In this document: positions 1 through 8,048 of the stretch, in pieces
Layout of the letters: every line of letters begins with the position of its first letter
Position numbering within the stretch: position 1 is the first letter of the stretch
Assembly (NCBI GenBank): GCA_017446045.1
Contig: JAFSRP010000033.1
Location: 1-48,384, forward strand
Direction of reading: 5' to 3'
DNA from: Lachnospiraceae bacterium
GTDB taxonomy: Bacteria; Bacillota; Clostridia; Lachnospirales; Lachnospiraceae
Length of the DNA stretch: 48,384 bases
Notes under the pieces: generated by a model
The model's input: the letters and a program-made list of their open reading frames with translations, nothing else
What the model was told of the DNA's origin: nothing
The model's database searches: none
Made by a program: the position numbers and the translations under genes

Positions 1-699
1 CTTCCAGGAAGTGACGAGATCGGCAGTTACGAGATCCGTATAAAGGATACAGGCATCGGTATGAGCCGGGAATTCATGGAGCATTTGTTTATTCCTTTTG
101 AGCGTGAACGCACCTCGACCGTCAGCAGGACCCAGGGAACAGGGCTTGGACTGGCGATCACCAAAAGCATTGTTGACATGATGGGAGGTAAGATAGCTGT
201 CCGGACCGAAAAAGGCAAGGGCACGGAGTTTACGATTACCGTCGACTTCCCCCTGGCAGAGCCGGAAGAGGAGATCTGTTCCTGCGAAGAGGATGATATT
301 TCGTTTGAAGGTCTGCGCGCACTGCTGGTCGAAGACAATATGATCAACATGGAGATCGCGCAGATGCTGCTTGAGCAGGCAGGGTTCCTGATCGAAACGG
401 CTGAGAACGGGGAAATTGCCGTGGAAATGACGACGGCATCCGAGCCGGGCTACTATGATGTGATCCTGATGGATATACAAATGCCGGTCATGGACGGATA
501 CACGGCAACGAAGGCGATCCGCACGCTTCCCGATGCCGGACTTGCGGACATCCCGATCATTGCCATGACGGCGAATGCGTTCCAGGAGGATATAAAGAAA
601 GCCGAAGAAATCGGGATGAACGGGCACATTGCAAAGCCGCTGGATATTCGAAGCATGAAAGCAACTCTGCAGCATGTACTGAAGAATGTATCAGGATGA
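1..699 (+). CDS. Hybrid sensor histidine kinase, C-terminal part (5' truncated by window edge)
   Basis: The reading frame is open from base 1, so only the last 232 residues are visible. It starts inside the HATPase_c ATP-binding domain: the G1 box reads DTGIGM and the G2 box GTGLGLAI. After a short acidic linker comes a response-regulator receiver domain with the acidic pocket in LLVEDN, the phospho-acceptor Asp in LMDIQMPVMDG (visible residue 158), the conserved Thr of AMTA and the Lys of AKPL. It should autophosphorylate in its missing N-terminal part and pass phosphate to its own receiver. The protein ends directly after the receiver, with no HPt domain. The signal it senses cannot be judged because the sensor region is outside the window. 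Confidence 0.93.
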   Translation, partial: LPGSDEIGSYEIRIKDTGIGMSREFMEHLFIPFERERTSTVSRTQGTGLGLAITKSIVDMMGGKIAVRTEKGKGTEFTITVDFPLAEPEEEICSCEEDDISFEGLRALLVEDNMINMEIAQMLLEQAGFLIETAENGEIAVEMTTASEPGYYDVILMDIQMPVMDGYTATKAIRTLPDAGLADIPIIAMTANAFQEDIKKAEEIGMNGHIAKPLDIRSMKATLQHVLKNVSG

Positions 700-799
700 T
701 CCGCGGTGCGCATCGCTTATGCGGGAACGGAGACAGAATAAGGAAGAAAACAAACCCATTGGCATTGAATACCGGCCTGAAAGAAGAGAAGCTGTAATT

Positions 800-1696
800 A
801 TGATTAATCTTTCCGATTACAATGATAAGAAGGTCAAAGTCTTTGTGAATGACGGCAGCACTTTTGAAGGATGGGCTACCCATAATTCGTATGAGTACAG
901 TTACAGTGAGTTCGGCGTAGACGCGGAGTGTCTTCAGATCTGTGACTATCTTATAAGAGACAGAGAGATCGAGAGAATAGAACTGATAGACCCTTCCCCG
1001 TCGATCCGCAGCACGGAAGAGGATATGGCTATGCTCTTTTCCGTCAAACGATCCTTTTCCGAACACCTGATGCGCTGGGAAGATAACGAGCTTCCCGATA
1101 AGTACGATCATAACTGTTTTGAGTATAACGGACAGCCGACGAAGGAAGAGTTTGAACACGCTCTGGCGTTTCAAAGAGAAAGGGGAGATCATTTCATAAA
1201 GCTGCAGGGGGATCATCCGCTTTCAGATGATTTCGGACTTTCCTTAAGCATTACGCTCACCATGCAGCTTACGGGCAGCACGGATCACTGGGCCGTGAAT
1301 GATGAGATCGAAATAAAAGCCCCGACATATAAAGACCTTAAGAAGATAGAACTGAAGCATTTCGGACCGGTCTACGGTGAAGACTTTGCCGCCCGCAATA
1401 TGGACCATTTATATGAGTATCTGGATTTCAGAGGCGCATACATCGGTGAAAAGCTGGTCGGTGCTTATTATTTTTACTCTTCGAATGGATACACCTGTGT
1501 GGACGGACTGATCGTGGATGAGGACTGCCGGCGCAGGCATATTGCAACGACGCTCCTGAAGCATGCAGTACAGGAGGCTGCGGGAAATGTCGTCTTCCTG
1601 CATGCAGCTGCGGACGATACCCCGAAAGAAATGTATGAAAAACTGGGATTTCGTGAGGCTGACAGGCTCTATGGATACCTTTCCACGAATATCTGA
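800..1696 (+). CDS. GNAT-family N-acetyltransferase with an N-terminal LSm-like segment
   Basis: A 298-residue protein from the ATG at 800; the same frame is open further upstream but overlaps the kinase gene and looks non-coding. The last 80 residues form a GNAT acetyl-CoA-binding core: VDGLIVDEDCRRRHIATTLL matches motif A (R/Q-x-x-G/A region) and MYEKLGFREA is the usual motif B end. Residues 1-60 (KKVKVFVNDGSTFEGWA) resemble a small LSm-like barrel; I infer this from pattern only. The middle about 130 residues are not recognised. The acceptor substrate is unknown. The gene follows the kinase by 100 bases and ends at a bidirectional terminator. Confidence 0.75.
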   Translation: MINLSDYNDKKVKVFVNDGSTFEGWATHNSYEYSYSEFGVDAECLQICDYLIRDREIERIELIDPSPSIRSTEEDMAMLFSVKRSFSEHLMRWEDNELPDKYDHNCFEYNGQPTKEEFEHALAFQRERGDHFIKLQGDHPLSDDFGLSLSITLTMQLTGSTDHWAVNDEIEIKAPTYKDLKKIELKHFGPVYGEDFAARNMDHLYEYLDFRGAYIGEKLVGAYYFYSSNGYTCVDGLIVDEDCRRRHIATTLLKHAVQEAAGNVVFLHAAADDTPKEMYEKLGFREADRLYGYLSTNI

Positions 1697-1719
1697 TTTC
1701 AAAGGATGAAAACGAGTTT

Positions 1720-1753
1720 AAAGAAGTGCCCGGGTCGCCCCAGGCACTTCTTT
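1720..1753. terminator. Bidirectional intrinsic terminator between convergent genes
   Basis: Perfect 11-bp inverted repeat AAAGAAGTGCC (1720-1730) and GGCACTTCTTT (1743-1753), with an inner GGG/CCC pairing in the loop. The A-rich 5' side and T-rich 3' side make it usable in both directions, which fits the two converging acetyltransferase genes. Confidence 0.8.
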
Positions 1754-1795
1754 CAGGCAGAAGAAACTGCAGGTATAGTTCGTCAACGAATATCC

Positions 1796-2347
1796 CTATG
1801 CTTCCAGATCGAGCCGCATGAGCACCAGTTCCTGCCATCCGGTCAGACGGGAGCGGAACCCCTTGGGATTTCGCCCGTACTCCACGAAGCCCACGTCTTC
1901 ATACAGGGCGAGGGCATTTTTGTTATCCGCAACGACATCCAGCTCCAGTTGGACATAGCCGGCATTTCTGGCACATGCGATGCATGCTTTTGTCAGTGCG
2001 CGTCCGATTCCAAGGCCCCAGTAAGCCTGGTCCACACTGATACCAAACTCAGCCCGGTGTTTTACTTTGGTTTTTGTGCTCACACATCCGATCCCGGCTG
2101 ATGCGACAATGATCCCGTCGATCTCTGCGAGTATCTCGATCTCGTGCGGGCTTTCTGTTTTATCCTTTAAAAACTGTGCTTCCTGCTCCGCTGTCATCGT
2201 GGCTTCATCCGGGTAGGAGAGCAGATAGTCGGTCTGTGAATGGGTCAGAATGTAGATATCCAGCAAAGCCTGTCCGTCCTGTTCTGTACCATTTCTCAGG
2301 ATGCAGTTTCTGCCATCCTTAAGTGTGATCATTTCATTATAAATCAT
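1796..2347 (-). CDS. GNAT-family N-acetyltransferase (RimL/ribosomal-type)
   Basis: A 183-residue single-domain protein. Motif A is clear in GISVDQAYWGLGIGRALTKA (Q-x-x-G-x-G type, acetyl-CoA pyrophosphate binding), followed by VVADNKNALALYEDVGFVEYGR, the typical N-x-x-A-x-x-x-Y-x-x-x-GF end. The general layout resembles RimJ/RimL and other GNAT enzymes that acetylate protein N-termini or small molecules, but the substrate cannot be assigned. The start is supported by AGAGGAA about 8 bases upstream on the minus strand. It converges on the neighbouring plus-strand acetyltransferase and shares its terminator; the two are not close copies. Confidence 0.85.
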   Translation of the reverse strand: MIYNEMITLKDGRNCILRNGTEQDGQALLDIYILTHSQTDYLLSYPDEATMTAEQEAQFLKDKTESPHEIEILAEIDGIIVASAGIGCVSTKTKVKHRAEFGISVDQAYWGLGIGRALTKACIACARNAGYVQLELDVVADNKNALALYEDVGFVEYGRNPKGFRSRLTGWQELVLMRLDLEA

Positions 2348-2510
2348 TGAACGTTCCTCTTAATATAGGAGCATTTCTTTAAAATCGCAGCCTGTATGAA
2401 CCGCAAGGTGCCCCTTATATAGTTGTCAGCTTATAGAGTATTTTGGAGTGACTTGCGGTCACTTGTCAATATTGTTTTGGTGACTATCTGCTGTAAAGGT
2501 ATGAAACATA

Positions 2511-2539
2511 TTGCCAACTAAATAATTTTGAGATATTGT
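2511..2539 (+). promoter_or_regulatory. Probable sigma-A promoter of tcdA
   Basis: TTGCCA (2511-2516), 17-bp spacer, TATTGT (2534-2539), about 65 bases before the gene. The same divergent intergenic stretch holds an inverted repeat AGTGAC/GTCACT at 2447-2463 that could be an operator; nothing else is seen there. Confidence 0.5.
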
Positions 2540-2603
2540 GAATACGCAAAAGAGTGTACCGGGCATCGGACAGCAGAAAGCAGAAATCGGATATCTTGAA
2601 TGA

Positions 2604-3353
2604 GTGAGGCCCATGGATATATCGGGACGTTTTGGGAGGACAGAGCTTCTCTACGGAAGGGAAGCAATGGAAAAACTGGCAGAAAGCAGGGTCGCGGTCT
2701 TTGGGATCGGCGGCGTCGGAAGCTATGTGGTGGAGGCGCTGGCACGGTCCGGAATCGGCGCATTAGACCTGGTGGATCATGACCGGGTAGCCCTGTCCAA
2801 TATCAACCGGCAGATCATTGCCCTCGAGAGCACGGTGGGGATGTATAAGGCAGATATTGCAGCCGCGCGTGTGGCCGAGATATCGCCGGAATGCAGGGTG
2901 ACAGCGCACAGGACTATGTTTTTGCCGGACACAGCAGATCAGTTTGATTTCCGGATGTATGATTATGTCGTGGATGCTATCGATACTGTGACAGGAAAAC
3001 TGACCATCATAACGAAGGCAAAAGCTGCCGGAGTCCCGGTGATCTCCGCCATGGGCGCCGGCAATAAGAGGGATCCGGCAGCATTTGAAGTGGCGGATAT
3101 TTATGAGACCTCGGTCTGTCCGCTCGCAAAGGTCATGCGGCATGAATGCAGAAAGCGGGGGATCGATTCTCTGAAAGTGGTGTATTCGAAGGAAATGCCG
3201 GTGCAGACGCAAACGGATGCCCGGGATGAGATCGCAGATCCGGGATCCACAGGCAGAAGAAGCATTCCCGGTTCCGCAGCGTTCGTACCTTCTGTCGCCG
3301 GTCTGATCATAGCGGGGGAGATCGTCAATGACCTTACGGCTGAATTCCGATAA
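2604..3353 (+). CDS. tcdA: tRNA threonylcarbamoyladenosine dehydratase (ThiF/E1-like)
   Basis: A 249-residue protein of the ThiF/MoeB/E1 superfamily. The adenylate-binding loop GIGGVGSYVVEALARSG sits near residues 34-50, followed by DLVDHDRVALSNINRQ, the acidic and Asn/Arg residues used for ATP. The C-terminal part (SVCPLAKVMRHECRKRGI and PGSAAFVPSVAGLIIAGEIV) matches the TcdA/CsdL branch, which cyclises N6-threonylcarbamoyladenosine at position 37 of tRNAs. Enzymes of this branch act alone on t6A tRNA using ATP. The GTG at 2604 and the ATG at 2613 are both possible starts; neither has a good ribosome-binding site, so the first three residues are uncertain. Monocistronic between a promoter and a strong terminator. 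Confidence 0.88.
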   Translation: MRPMDISGRFGRTELLYGREAMEKLAESRVAVFGIGGVGSYVVEALARSGIGALDLVDHDRVALSNINRQIIALESTVGMYKADIAAARVAEISPECRVTAHRTMFLPDTADQFDFRMYDYVVDAIDTVTGKLTIITKAKAAGVPVISAMGAGNKRDPAAFEVADIYETSVCPLAKVMRHECRKRGIDSLKVVYSKEMPVQTQTDARDEIADPGSTGRRSIPGSAAFVPSVAGLIIAGEIVNDLTAEFR

Positions 3354-3379
3354 AAGAAATATACATAGAAAATAATACG

Positions 3380-3415
3380 AAAAGCGGCAGCAGTATTGAC
3401 AGCTGCCGCTTTTTT
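3380..3415 (+). terminator. Intrinsic terminator after tcdA
   Basis: Perfect 12-bp inverted repeat AAAAGCGGCAGC (3380-3391) and GCTGCCGCTTTT (3402-3413), 10-base loop, followed by a run of T. It lies 27 bases after the tcdA stop codon. Confidence 0.9.
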
Positions 3416-3599
3416 CTGTATTGTAAACCCATCTTCAATTCGAATGTGATATCTTGGGTATTTCGAAACTTCTGCGATGGTTTCCTTATTATCCTGAGTA
3501 AAAGGGCAGAAAAGAGCCGGCACAGAGCCGGTCATGTTTTGGTCTGTGTATTTCATATATCCGGACCCGTATTTACAATGCGTATAAGGAGAACTGTCC

Positions 3600-4580
3600 A
3601 TGTCAAAAACCATGAATTATTCCACTTTCAAATCCTATGTCTGCGATCATATCCATTCCTGTCTCCCGGATCACTTTCAAAACGGAAGCGTAAAGGTATC
3701 CAAAGTGTGTGAAGCCGGAGAGGAACCGTTGGATTCACTGATCATCGAAGAGCCGGGTTGTCTGGTCTCTCCCAGCATTATTCTTGAGGACTATTATGCA
3801 TCTTATGCTTCCGGTATGCCGATCGATCTCGTGATGGGTGATATCGCATCCTATCGGACAGAGTTCCGCGAGTCCGACGAGTTCGTACTCGATCCTTTGA
3901 TGCGCAAGCCAGGTGCGGTCAAGCAGTTTGAAAAAGTAAAAGATAAGATCGTTCCGCGTCTCATCAACTACGAGAGCAACCGGTCTTATCTCGAGGACAA
4001 AGCCTTCAAACTGATCGAAGATCTGGCGGTGACCTATCATGTATATGTTTCCTTCAGGGATGGGACCTATTCGACTGCGGTTACCCGCGATATGCTGCGG
4101 GATTATCATATCGGAATCGAGCAGCTGCATGCGATCGCGTTGGAAAACATAGAACATATTACTCCCATGTGGTTCCGGGCACTGGATACCCTAGTGGCGG
4201 AAGCTATAGCGGAGCAGGGGCAGGATGACCGGGAGACTATGCAGAAACTGGATCTGGACATGGCAGCAGACGGAACAGTGAGGGATGACGGTACGATCGT
4301 CCTGAGCAATGCATCCCGTCGTTACGGTGCCGCCATCATGCTGGTCCCGGAGGTGATGGACCGGATGCGGCGTCTTTATGGAAAGGACTTTTATATCCTG
4401 CCCTCATCAGTCCATGAAGTCATCCTGCGTCCGCGAAACAAAGTAGATAACATTCAGGCACTCCGCTGGGTAGTCAAGGAGATCAACCGCACCGTAGTGG
4501 AAAAAGAAGAGAGACTGTCAGACAACATCTATACCTATGACTTCGAGAAACATATGTTGAAGATATGCAGAGAGAAGTAA
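3600..4580 (+). CDS. DUF5688-like protein of unknown function
   Basis: A 326-residue soluble protein with no signal peptide or membrane segment. The sequence style (LVSPSIILEDYYASYASGMP, RLINYESNRSYLED, LSDNIYTYDFEKHML) matches what I know of DUF5688, a family seen often in Lachnospiraceae and with no known activity; this is recall, not a search. The middle part carries a Trp-Phe (MWFRALD), and the C-terminal third holds a segment on the pattern FYILPSSVHEVILRP. The start has AAGGAGA at 3586-3592, 7 bases from the ATG. The gene stands alone between the tcdA terminator and the 134-bp repeat block. No function is proposed. Confidence 0.7.
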   Translation: MSKTMNYSTFKSYVCDHIHSCLPDHFQNGSVKVSKVCEAGEEPLDSLIIEEPGCLVSPSIILEDYYASYASGMPIDLVMGDIASYRTEFRESDEFVLDPLMRKPGAVKQFEKVKDKIVPRLINYESNRSYLEDKAFKLIEDLAVTYHVYVSFRDGTYSTAVTRDMLRDYHIGIEQLHAIALENIEHITPMWFRALDTLVAEAIAEQGQDDRETMQKLDLDMAADGTVRDDGTIVLSNASRRYGAAIMLVPEVMDRMRRLYGKDFYILPSSVHEVILRPRNKVDNIQALRWVVKEINRTVVEKEERLSDNIYTYDFEKHMLKICREK

Positions 4581-4609
4581 CCAGGCAGAAACCTGCCGCA
4601 AAGGCAATA

Positions 4610-4932
4610 CCGGGCTATGCTTGCATAAGCGCGGTATTGCCAAGCGGCAAGGTCTGCATGGCAGACCGCCAGAACATGAGCAAGCAGGCCGAAGGCCGGA
4701 TTGCGAATGCATCTGGCAGGTTTCTGCCGTACGAACAGAGTCGCCGGGCTATGCTTGCATAAGTTCAGCATTGCCGAGCGGCAAGGTCTGCATGGCAGAC
4801 CGCCAGAGCATGAGCAAGCAGGCCGAAGGCCGGATTGCGAATGCATCTGGCAGGTTGCTGCTGTACGAACAGAGTCGCCGGGCTATGCTTGCATAAGCGC
4901 GGTATCGCCGAGCGGCAAGGTCTGCATGGCAG
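4610..4932. repeat. Tandem 134-bp palindrome-rich repeat (about 2.4 copies) in a 411-base gene-free stretch
   Basis: Copy 1 is 4610-4743, copy 2 is 4744-4877 and copy 3 is cut off at 4932; the period is exactly 134 bp and the copies differ at only a few positions. Each unit has nested palindromes: GGTCTGC/GCAGACC, GGCC/GGCC around GAA, and a near-palindrome around GCTATGCTTGCATAAGC. The left flank carries GGCAGAAACCTGCC (4584-4597), the exact reverse complement of GGCAGGTTTCTGCC at the end of copy 1. Open frames exist on both strands but only because the repeat lacks stops. They lack ribosome-binding sites and I treat them as non-coding. This explains the stretch 4581-4991. Confidence 0.9.
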
Positions 4933-4961
4933 GTTTTTGTACCCACGCCTTCTCATTCCAT

Positions 4962-4969
4962 GGTATACT
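4962..4969 (+). promoter_or_regulatory. Extended -10 element of the tetR gene
   Basis: GG-TATACT preceded by T (TGGTATACT, 4961-4969) is a TGN-type extended -10, just after the repeat block. No convincing -35 lies at the usual distance. The predicted start is about 15 bases before a strong AGGAGGG. Confidence 0.45.
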
Positions 4970-4991
4970 GAAGCGGACAGGAGGGCAGAAT

Positions 4992-5552
4992 ATGGCGGAT
5001 TTTACGAAGCGGGCGATCAAAGCTTCTTTTGTGAAGCTGCTGGATGAGCGGCCCATGAGCCGGATCACGGTCAAGGATATCGCGCGGGACTGCGGCATCA
5101 ACCGCAATACCTTTTATTATCATTACCAGGATATTCCCACTCTGCTGATGGAGATCATCAAGGATGACATGGACCGGATGCTGCAGAAATATCCGAGTTT
5201 TGATTCTTTCGAGGATTGTGTGGAAGCTGCCATTCAGATGGCGATCGAGAACCGGCGGATCGTCATGCACATATACAATTCCATCAACCGCAATCTCTAT
5301 GAACAGTTCATCTGGGAGCTTTCCGAATATGCTGTAAAACAGTATATCGCATCCGTGTTTCCGGACAGAAAGCTGAATCCCGAAGACCGGGAAATGATCA
5401 TCCGCTATTATAAATGTGAATGCTTCGGGATCGTGACCGATTGGCTCGAGAATGGAATGAACGAGGATGCGATAAGGTACTTCCGCCGTATCTTTGAGCT
5501 GAAGAAGGACCAGGCGGAGGAACTGATCCGGCGCTGTGAGGAGAGTGGATAA
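4992..5552 (+). CDS. TetR-family transcriptional regulator (DhaS-like)
   Basis: A 186-residue protein. The N-terminal TetR DNA-binding domain is clear: ITVKDIARDCGINRNTFYYH is the helix-turn-helix with the hallmark F/Y-Y-x-H. The rest is an all-helical ligand-binding domain of the type found with DhaS-like regulators. I place the start at the ATG at 4992 because AGGAGGG (4979-4985) is spaced correctly; the open frame extends upstream only because the repeat block has no stops. It lies just before, and in the same direction as, the MMPL exporter operon, and is likely its repressor. The small inverted repeat TACA/TGTA (5674-5686) in that promoter is a candidate site. Confidence 0.88.
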   Translation: MADFTKRAIKASFVKLLDERPMSRITVKDIARDCGINRNTFYYHYQDIPTLLMEIIKDDMDRMLQKYPSFDSFEDCVEAAIQMAIENRRIVMHIYNSINRNLYEQFIWELSEYAVKQYIASVFPDRKLNPEDREMIIRYYKCECFGIVTDWLENGMNEDAIRYFRRIFELKKDQAEELIRRCEESG

Positions 5553-5624
5553 ATTTTTACGGAGATGAACACTGCAATTTCTGCTGTCATATAACGCAGG
5601 AATGATTTTAAACACATTTAGTCG

Positions 5625-5656
5625 TGTGCCCAAATTTCAGGCACATGGCTTTTTTT
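5625..5656 (+). terminator. Intrinsic terminator after tetR
   Basis: TGTGCC (5625-5630) and GGCACA (5640-5645) form a 6-bp stem with a 9-base loop, followed after TGGC by seven T (5650-5656). It separates tetR from the exporter operon promoter. Confidence 0.65.
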
Positions 5657-5661
5657 GATTC

Positions 5662-5690
5662 TTGGCATTGCGGTACACTTTTTGTAAATT
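5662..5690 (+). promoter_or_regulatory. Promoter and candidate TetR operator of the MMPL operon
   Basis: TTGGCA (5662-5667), 17-bp spacer, TAAATT (5685-5690). The inverted repeat TACA-CTTTT-TGTA (5674-5686) fills the spacer and touches the -10, a good position for repression by the adjacent TetR protein. The transcript would start about 5697, directly at the AGGAGGAG of the leader ORF. Confidence 0.5.
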
Positions 5691-5709
5691 TAGATTGCAG
5701 GAGGAGCGG

Positions 5710-5742
5710 ATGGAGTCTGTATTCCGGATCGACAACATTTGA
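5710..5742 (+). CDS. 10-codon leader ORF overlapping the MMPL start
   Basis: ATG at 5710, encoding MESVFRIDNI, stop TGA at 5740-5742. It has the best ribosome-binding site in the area (AGGAGGAG, 5699-5706). Its stop overlaps the TTG start of the exporter gene (TTGA), as in translational coupling. The peptide itself has no recognisable function. Alternatively the ribosome-binding site serves the exporter from a distance and the ORF is accidental. Confidence 0.4.
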   Translation: MESVFRIDNI

Positions 5743-8048
5743 AAGACATGGCAGGCAGATCTCGAAAAAAGAGAAATATAGCGGATATTATTGTGGATCA
5801 CAACAAAGGCATTGCTGTTTTTGTGATCCTGCTTGTTGTGCTCTGCCTGTATATTTCCAGATTCGTGGGGGTCAATTACGACCTGACGATATACCTGCCG
5901 GAGGATTCTCCTTCGAAGATCGCGATCGAAAAGATGCGGGATACGTTCGGGTATCCCGGCACCGGACGTCTGATGCTGAAGGACGTAACGATCTATGAGG
6001 CAAAGGATTATAAAGACCGTATCGAAAAAGTAGACGGTGTGGATCAGGTCATCTGGTGTGATCTGACCAATTCTATCTATTCTTCTTCAGAGTTCCTGGA
6101 TACGGATGCGATCGGAGACTATTACCGTGACGGATGTGCTGTCATGGATATCACTTTTGTAGAAGGTGACACCTCCAAACGTACCCATCGGGCGATAGAC
6201 GGGATCGAAGAGATCATCGGGGACCGTGGCTATATCGTCGGCATGGCTCCGACCAACAAATCCACGGAGGAGACAGTCGAAAAGGAAATGAATATGGTCC
6301 TCGGGATCTCGACTGTCCTGCTGACGATCATTCTCCTGCTGACGACTACATCGTATTTTGAGCCTGTCATTTTCCTGACGGTCATCGGCGCGGCAGTCGC
6401 TCTGAATAAAGGGACCAATATTATCCTGGGCAACATTTCCTACATTGCCAACAATATCATGGTCGTCCTGCAGATGGCGACGTCGATGGACTACTCCATT
6501 TTCCTGCTGGATACCTATGAACGTGAAAAGGAAAAAGGCCTCGAAAAGATCCCGGCACTGAAGGCGGGTCTCGCCACGACCATCCGTACGGTCCTGGCAA
6601 GCTCGCTGACGACGTACTTCGGCTTTGTGGTGCTGGTGCTCATGAAGTTCAAGATCGGCCTGGATCTGGGTTTTGTCATGTCAAAGAGCATCATCTGCTC
6701 CCTGCTGATGGTGATCTTTTTCATGCCGGCGCTTCTGCTCCTGTTTTCTGATACGATCGACCGTTTTCGCCATAAGGACCTGTTCCCGGACTTCACTTTC
6801 TTCGCCAAAGCGGTCCGCAGGATCAGTCCCTTTGTCCTGGTGATCGTGCTGGTACTTGCGCCGGGACTGTTCATATCCCAGGGCCTCAATGATTTCCGAT
6901 ACGGGCCGGATGCCACGAGTACCGGTGAGAGGATGCCGATCTATCAGCATACACAGGAGATCAATGAAAAATTCGGCAGATCAAACCTGATCGTGGCGAT
7001 ATTTCCCGATGAAGGCCGCGTAAAGGAAAAGGAGCTGGTAGACGAACTTGAAGAAAGATCTTATGTCCGTAAGGTCATGGGAATGTCTGCCTATCTTCCG
7101 GAAGGCATGTATGAGGAGATCCTTCCGCGAAGCCTGACCGAAATGTTTCATAAGGACGGGTTTGCAAGGCTCCTGATCTACATCCGTACCAAACCGGAGA
7201 GCGAGGCAGGCTATCGGTATGCTCTGGAAGTGGAATCCATCATAAGGAAATATTATGGTGAGGATGCCTATATTGCCGGCAACACCCCCACCACCATGGA
7301 TATGCAGAATATCCTGAACTATGACTATACCAGGGTCAACAACATGGCGATCATATGTATTTTCCTGATCGTCGCGATCTCCTTCCGTTCCCCGGTCATC
7401 CCGATCGCCGCAATGATACCCATCATGGCTGCGATCTACCTCAATATGACTTTCCCGTACCTGCAGGGCAGGGAGCTGATCTTTATCGCATATGCGGTCG
7501 TTTCCTGTGTGCAGCTTGGATCCACCATTGATTATGCGATCCTGAGCATCGATAATTATGGCCATATACGCAAAAAGGAGCCGGATAAGGGCAAGGCGGC
7601 TGTCGCGATGACGCGGATCAGTTTTCCTTCGATCATTACCTCGGGCAGTATCCTCACGGTCTGCGGCTATACGGTCTTCTTCATTTCCACCAGTCCGGCG
7701 ATCCGTGAGGTGGGGCACCTGGTCGGACGCGGCGCGGTCTTCTCGGTCTTTTTCGTAACGACTCTGATGCCGGCGGTACTGCAGATCATAGACCGCTTTA
7801 TCGTCACGACCATGAAAGAACGGCACAGGCAGCGGCGGGAACTCCTTGAAAAAGGCATCCGGAAAGAGCGGGAACTTTTAAGTGAGGGGATCACGGCAGT
7901 CAGGGAGACCATCATGGAAAAGACGGAAGCCGATCCCGGCGGGGAGAAGGCAGAGACAGGCGGATCCCTGAAAGAAGAAGCGGACACAGTCAGCAAACAG
8001 CAAAAGCAGGCTGCGGGAGATGAGCAGCAGAAAGGAGGGCAGCTATGA
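5739..8048 (+). CDS. MMPL/RND-superfamily transporter
   Basis: A protein of about 769 residues with the two-fold MMPL layout: one transmembrane helix (FVILLVVLCLYISRF), an extracytoplasmic domain, five helices, then the same again. Each half carries the Asp-Tyr proton-relay pair in the fourth helix of its bundle: SMDYSIFLLD (Asp251) and STIDYAILSID (Asp598). Residues after about 690 form a charged cytoplasmic tail. MMPL proteins export lipids, surface molecules or drugs using the proton gradient; the cargo here is unknown. The start is uncertain: TTG at 5739 overlaps the leader ORF stop, and ATG at 5748 lies in frame three codons later with no ribosome-binding site of its own. The stop overlaps the next ATG (ATGA), so the genes are translated together. 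Confidence 0.85.
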   Translation: MKDMAGRSRKKRNIADIIVDHNKGIAVFVILLVVLCLYISRFVGVNYDLTIYLPEDSPSKIAIEKMRDTFGYPGTGRLMLKDVTIYEAKDYKDRIEKVDGVDQVIWCDLTNSIYSSSEFLDTDAIGDYYRDGCAVMDITFVEGDTSKRTHRAIDGIEEIIGDRGYIVGMAPTNKSTEETVEKEMNMVLGISTVLLTIILLLTTTSYFEPVIFLTVIGAAVALNKGTNIILGNISYIANNIMVVLQMATSMDYSIFLLDTYEREKEKGLEKIPALKAGLATTIRTVLASSLTTYFGFVVLVLMKFKIGLDLGFVMSKSIICSLLMVIFFMPALLLLFSDTIDRFRHKDLFPDFTFFAKAVRRISPFVLVIVLVLAPGLFISQGLNDFRYGPDATSTGERMPIYQHTQEINEKFGRSNLIVAIFPDEGRVKEKELVDELEERSYVRKVMGMSAYLPEGMYEEILPRSLTEMFHKDGFARLLIYIRTKPESEAGYRYALEVESIIRKYYGEDAYIAGNTPTTMDMQNILNYDYTRVNNMAIICIFLIVAISFRSPVIPIAAMIPIMAAIYLNMTFPYLQGRELIFIAYAVVSCVQLGSTIDYAILSIDNYGHIRKKEPDKGKAAVAMTRISFPSIITSGSILTVCGYTVFFISTSPAIREVGHLVGRGAVFSVFFVTTLMPAVLQIIDRFIVTTMKERHRQRRELLEKGIRKERELLSEGITAVRETIMEKTEADPGGEKAETGGSLKEEADTVSKQQKQAAGDEQQKGGQL

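Noticed and set aside
1706-2101. Plus-strand ORF opposite the minus-strand GNAT gene
   Set aside because: It begins in the terminator and runs antisense to a recognisable acetyltransferase.
2518-3613. Long minus-strand ORFs opposite tcdA
   Set aside because: They mirror the codon structure of tcdA and have no family-like sequence or ribosome-binding site.
4565-4956. Several overlapping ORFs on both strands of the 134-bp repeat, encoding Cys/Arg-rich peptides
   Set aside because: They follow the repeat period, exist in many frames at once, and have no ribosome-binding sites; the repeat simply lacks stops.
4701-4991. N-terminal extension of the TetR protein into the repeat block
   Set aside because: AGGAGGG before the ATG at 4992 and the normal TetR N-terminus show the true start; the extension is repeat translation.
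6981-7826. Minus-strand ORF inside the MMPL gene
   Set aside because: Composition rich in Asp, Arg and His is typical of shadow frames; the plus strand is a clear transporter.
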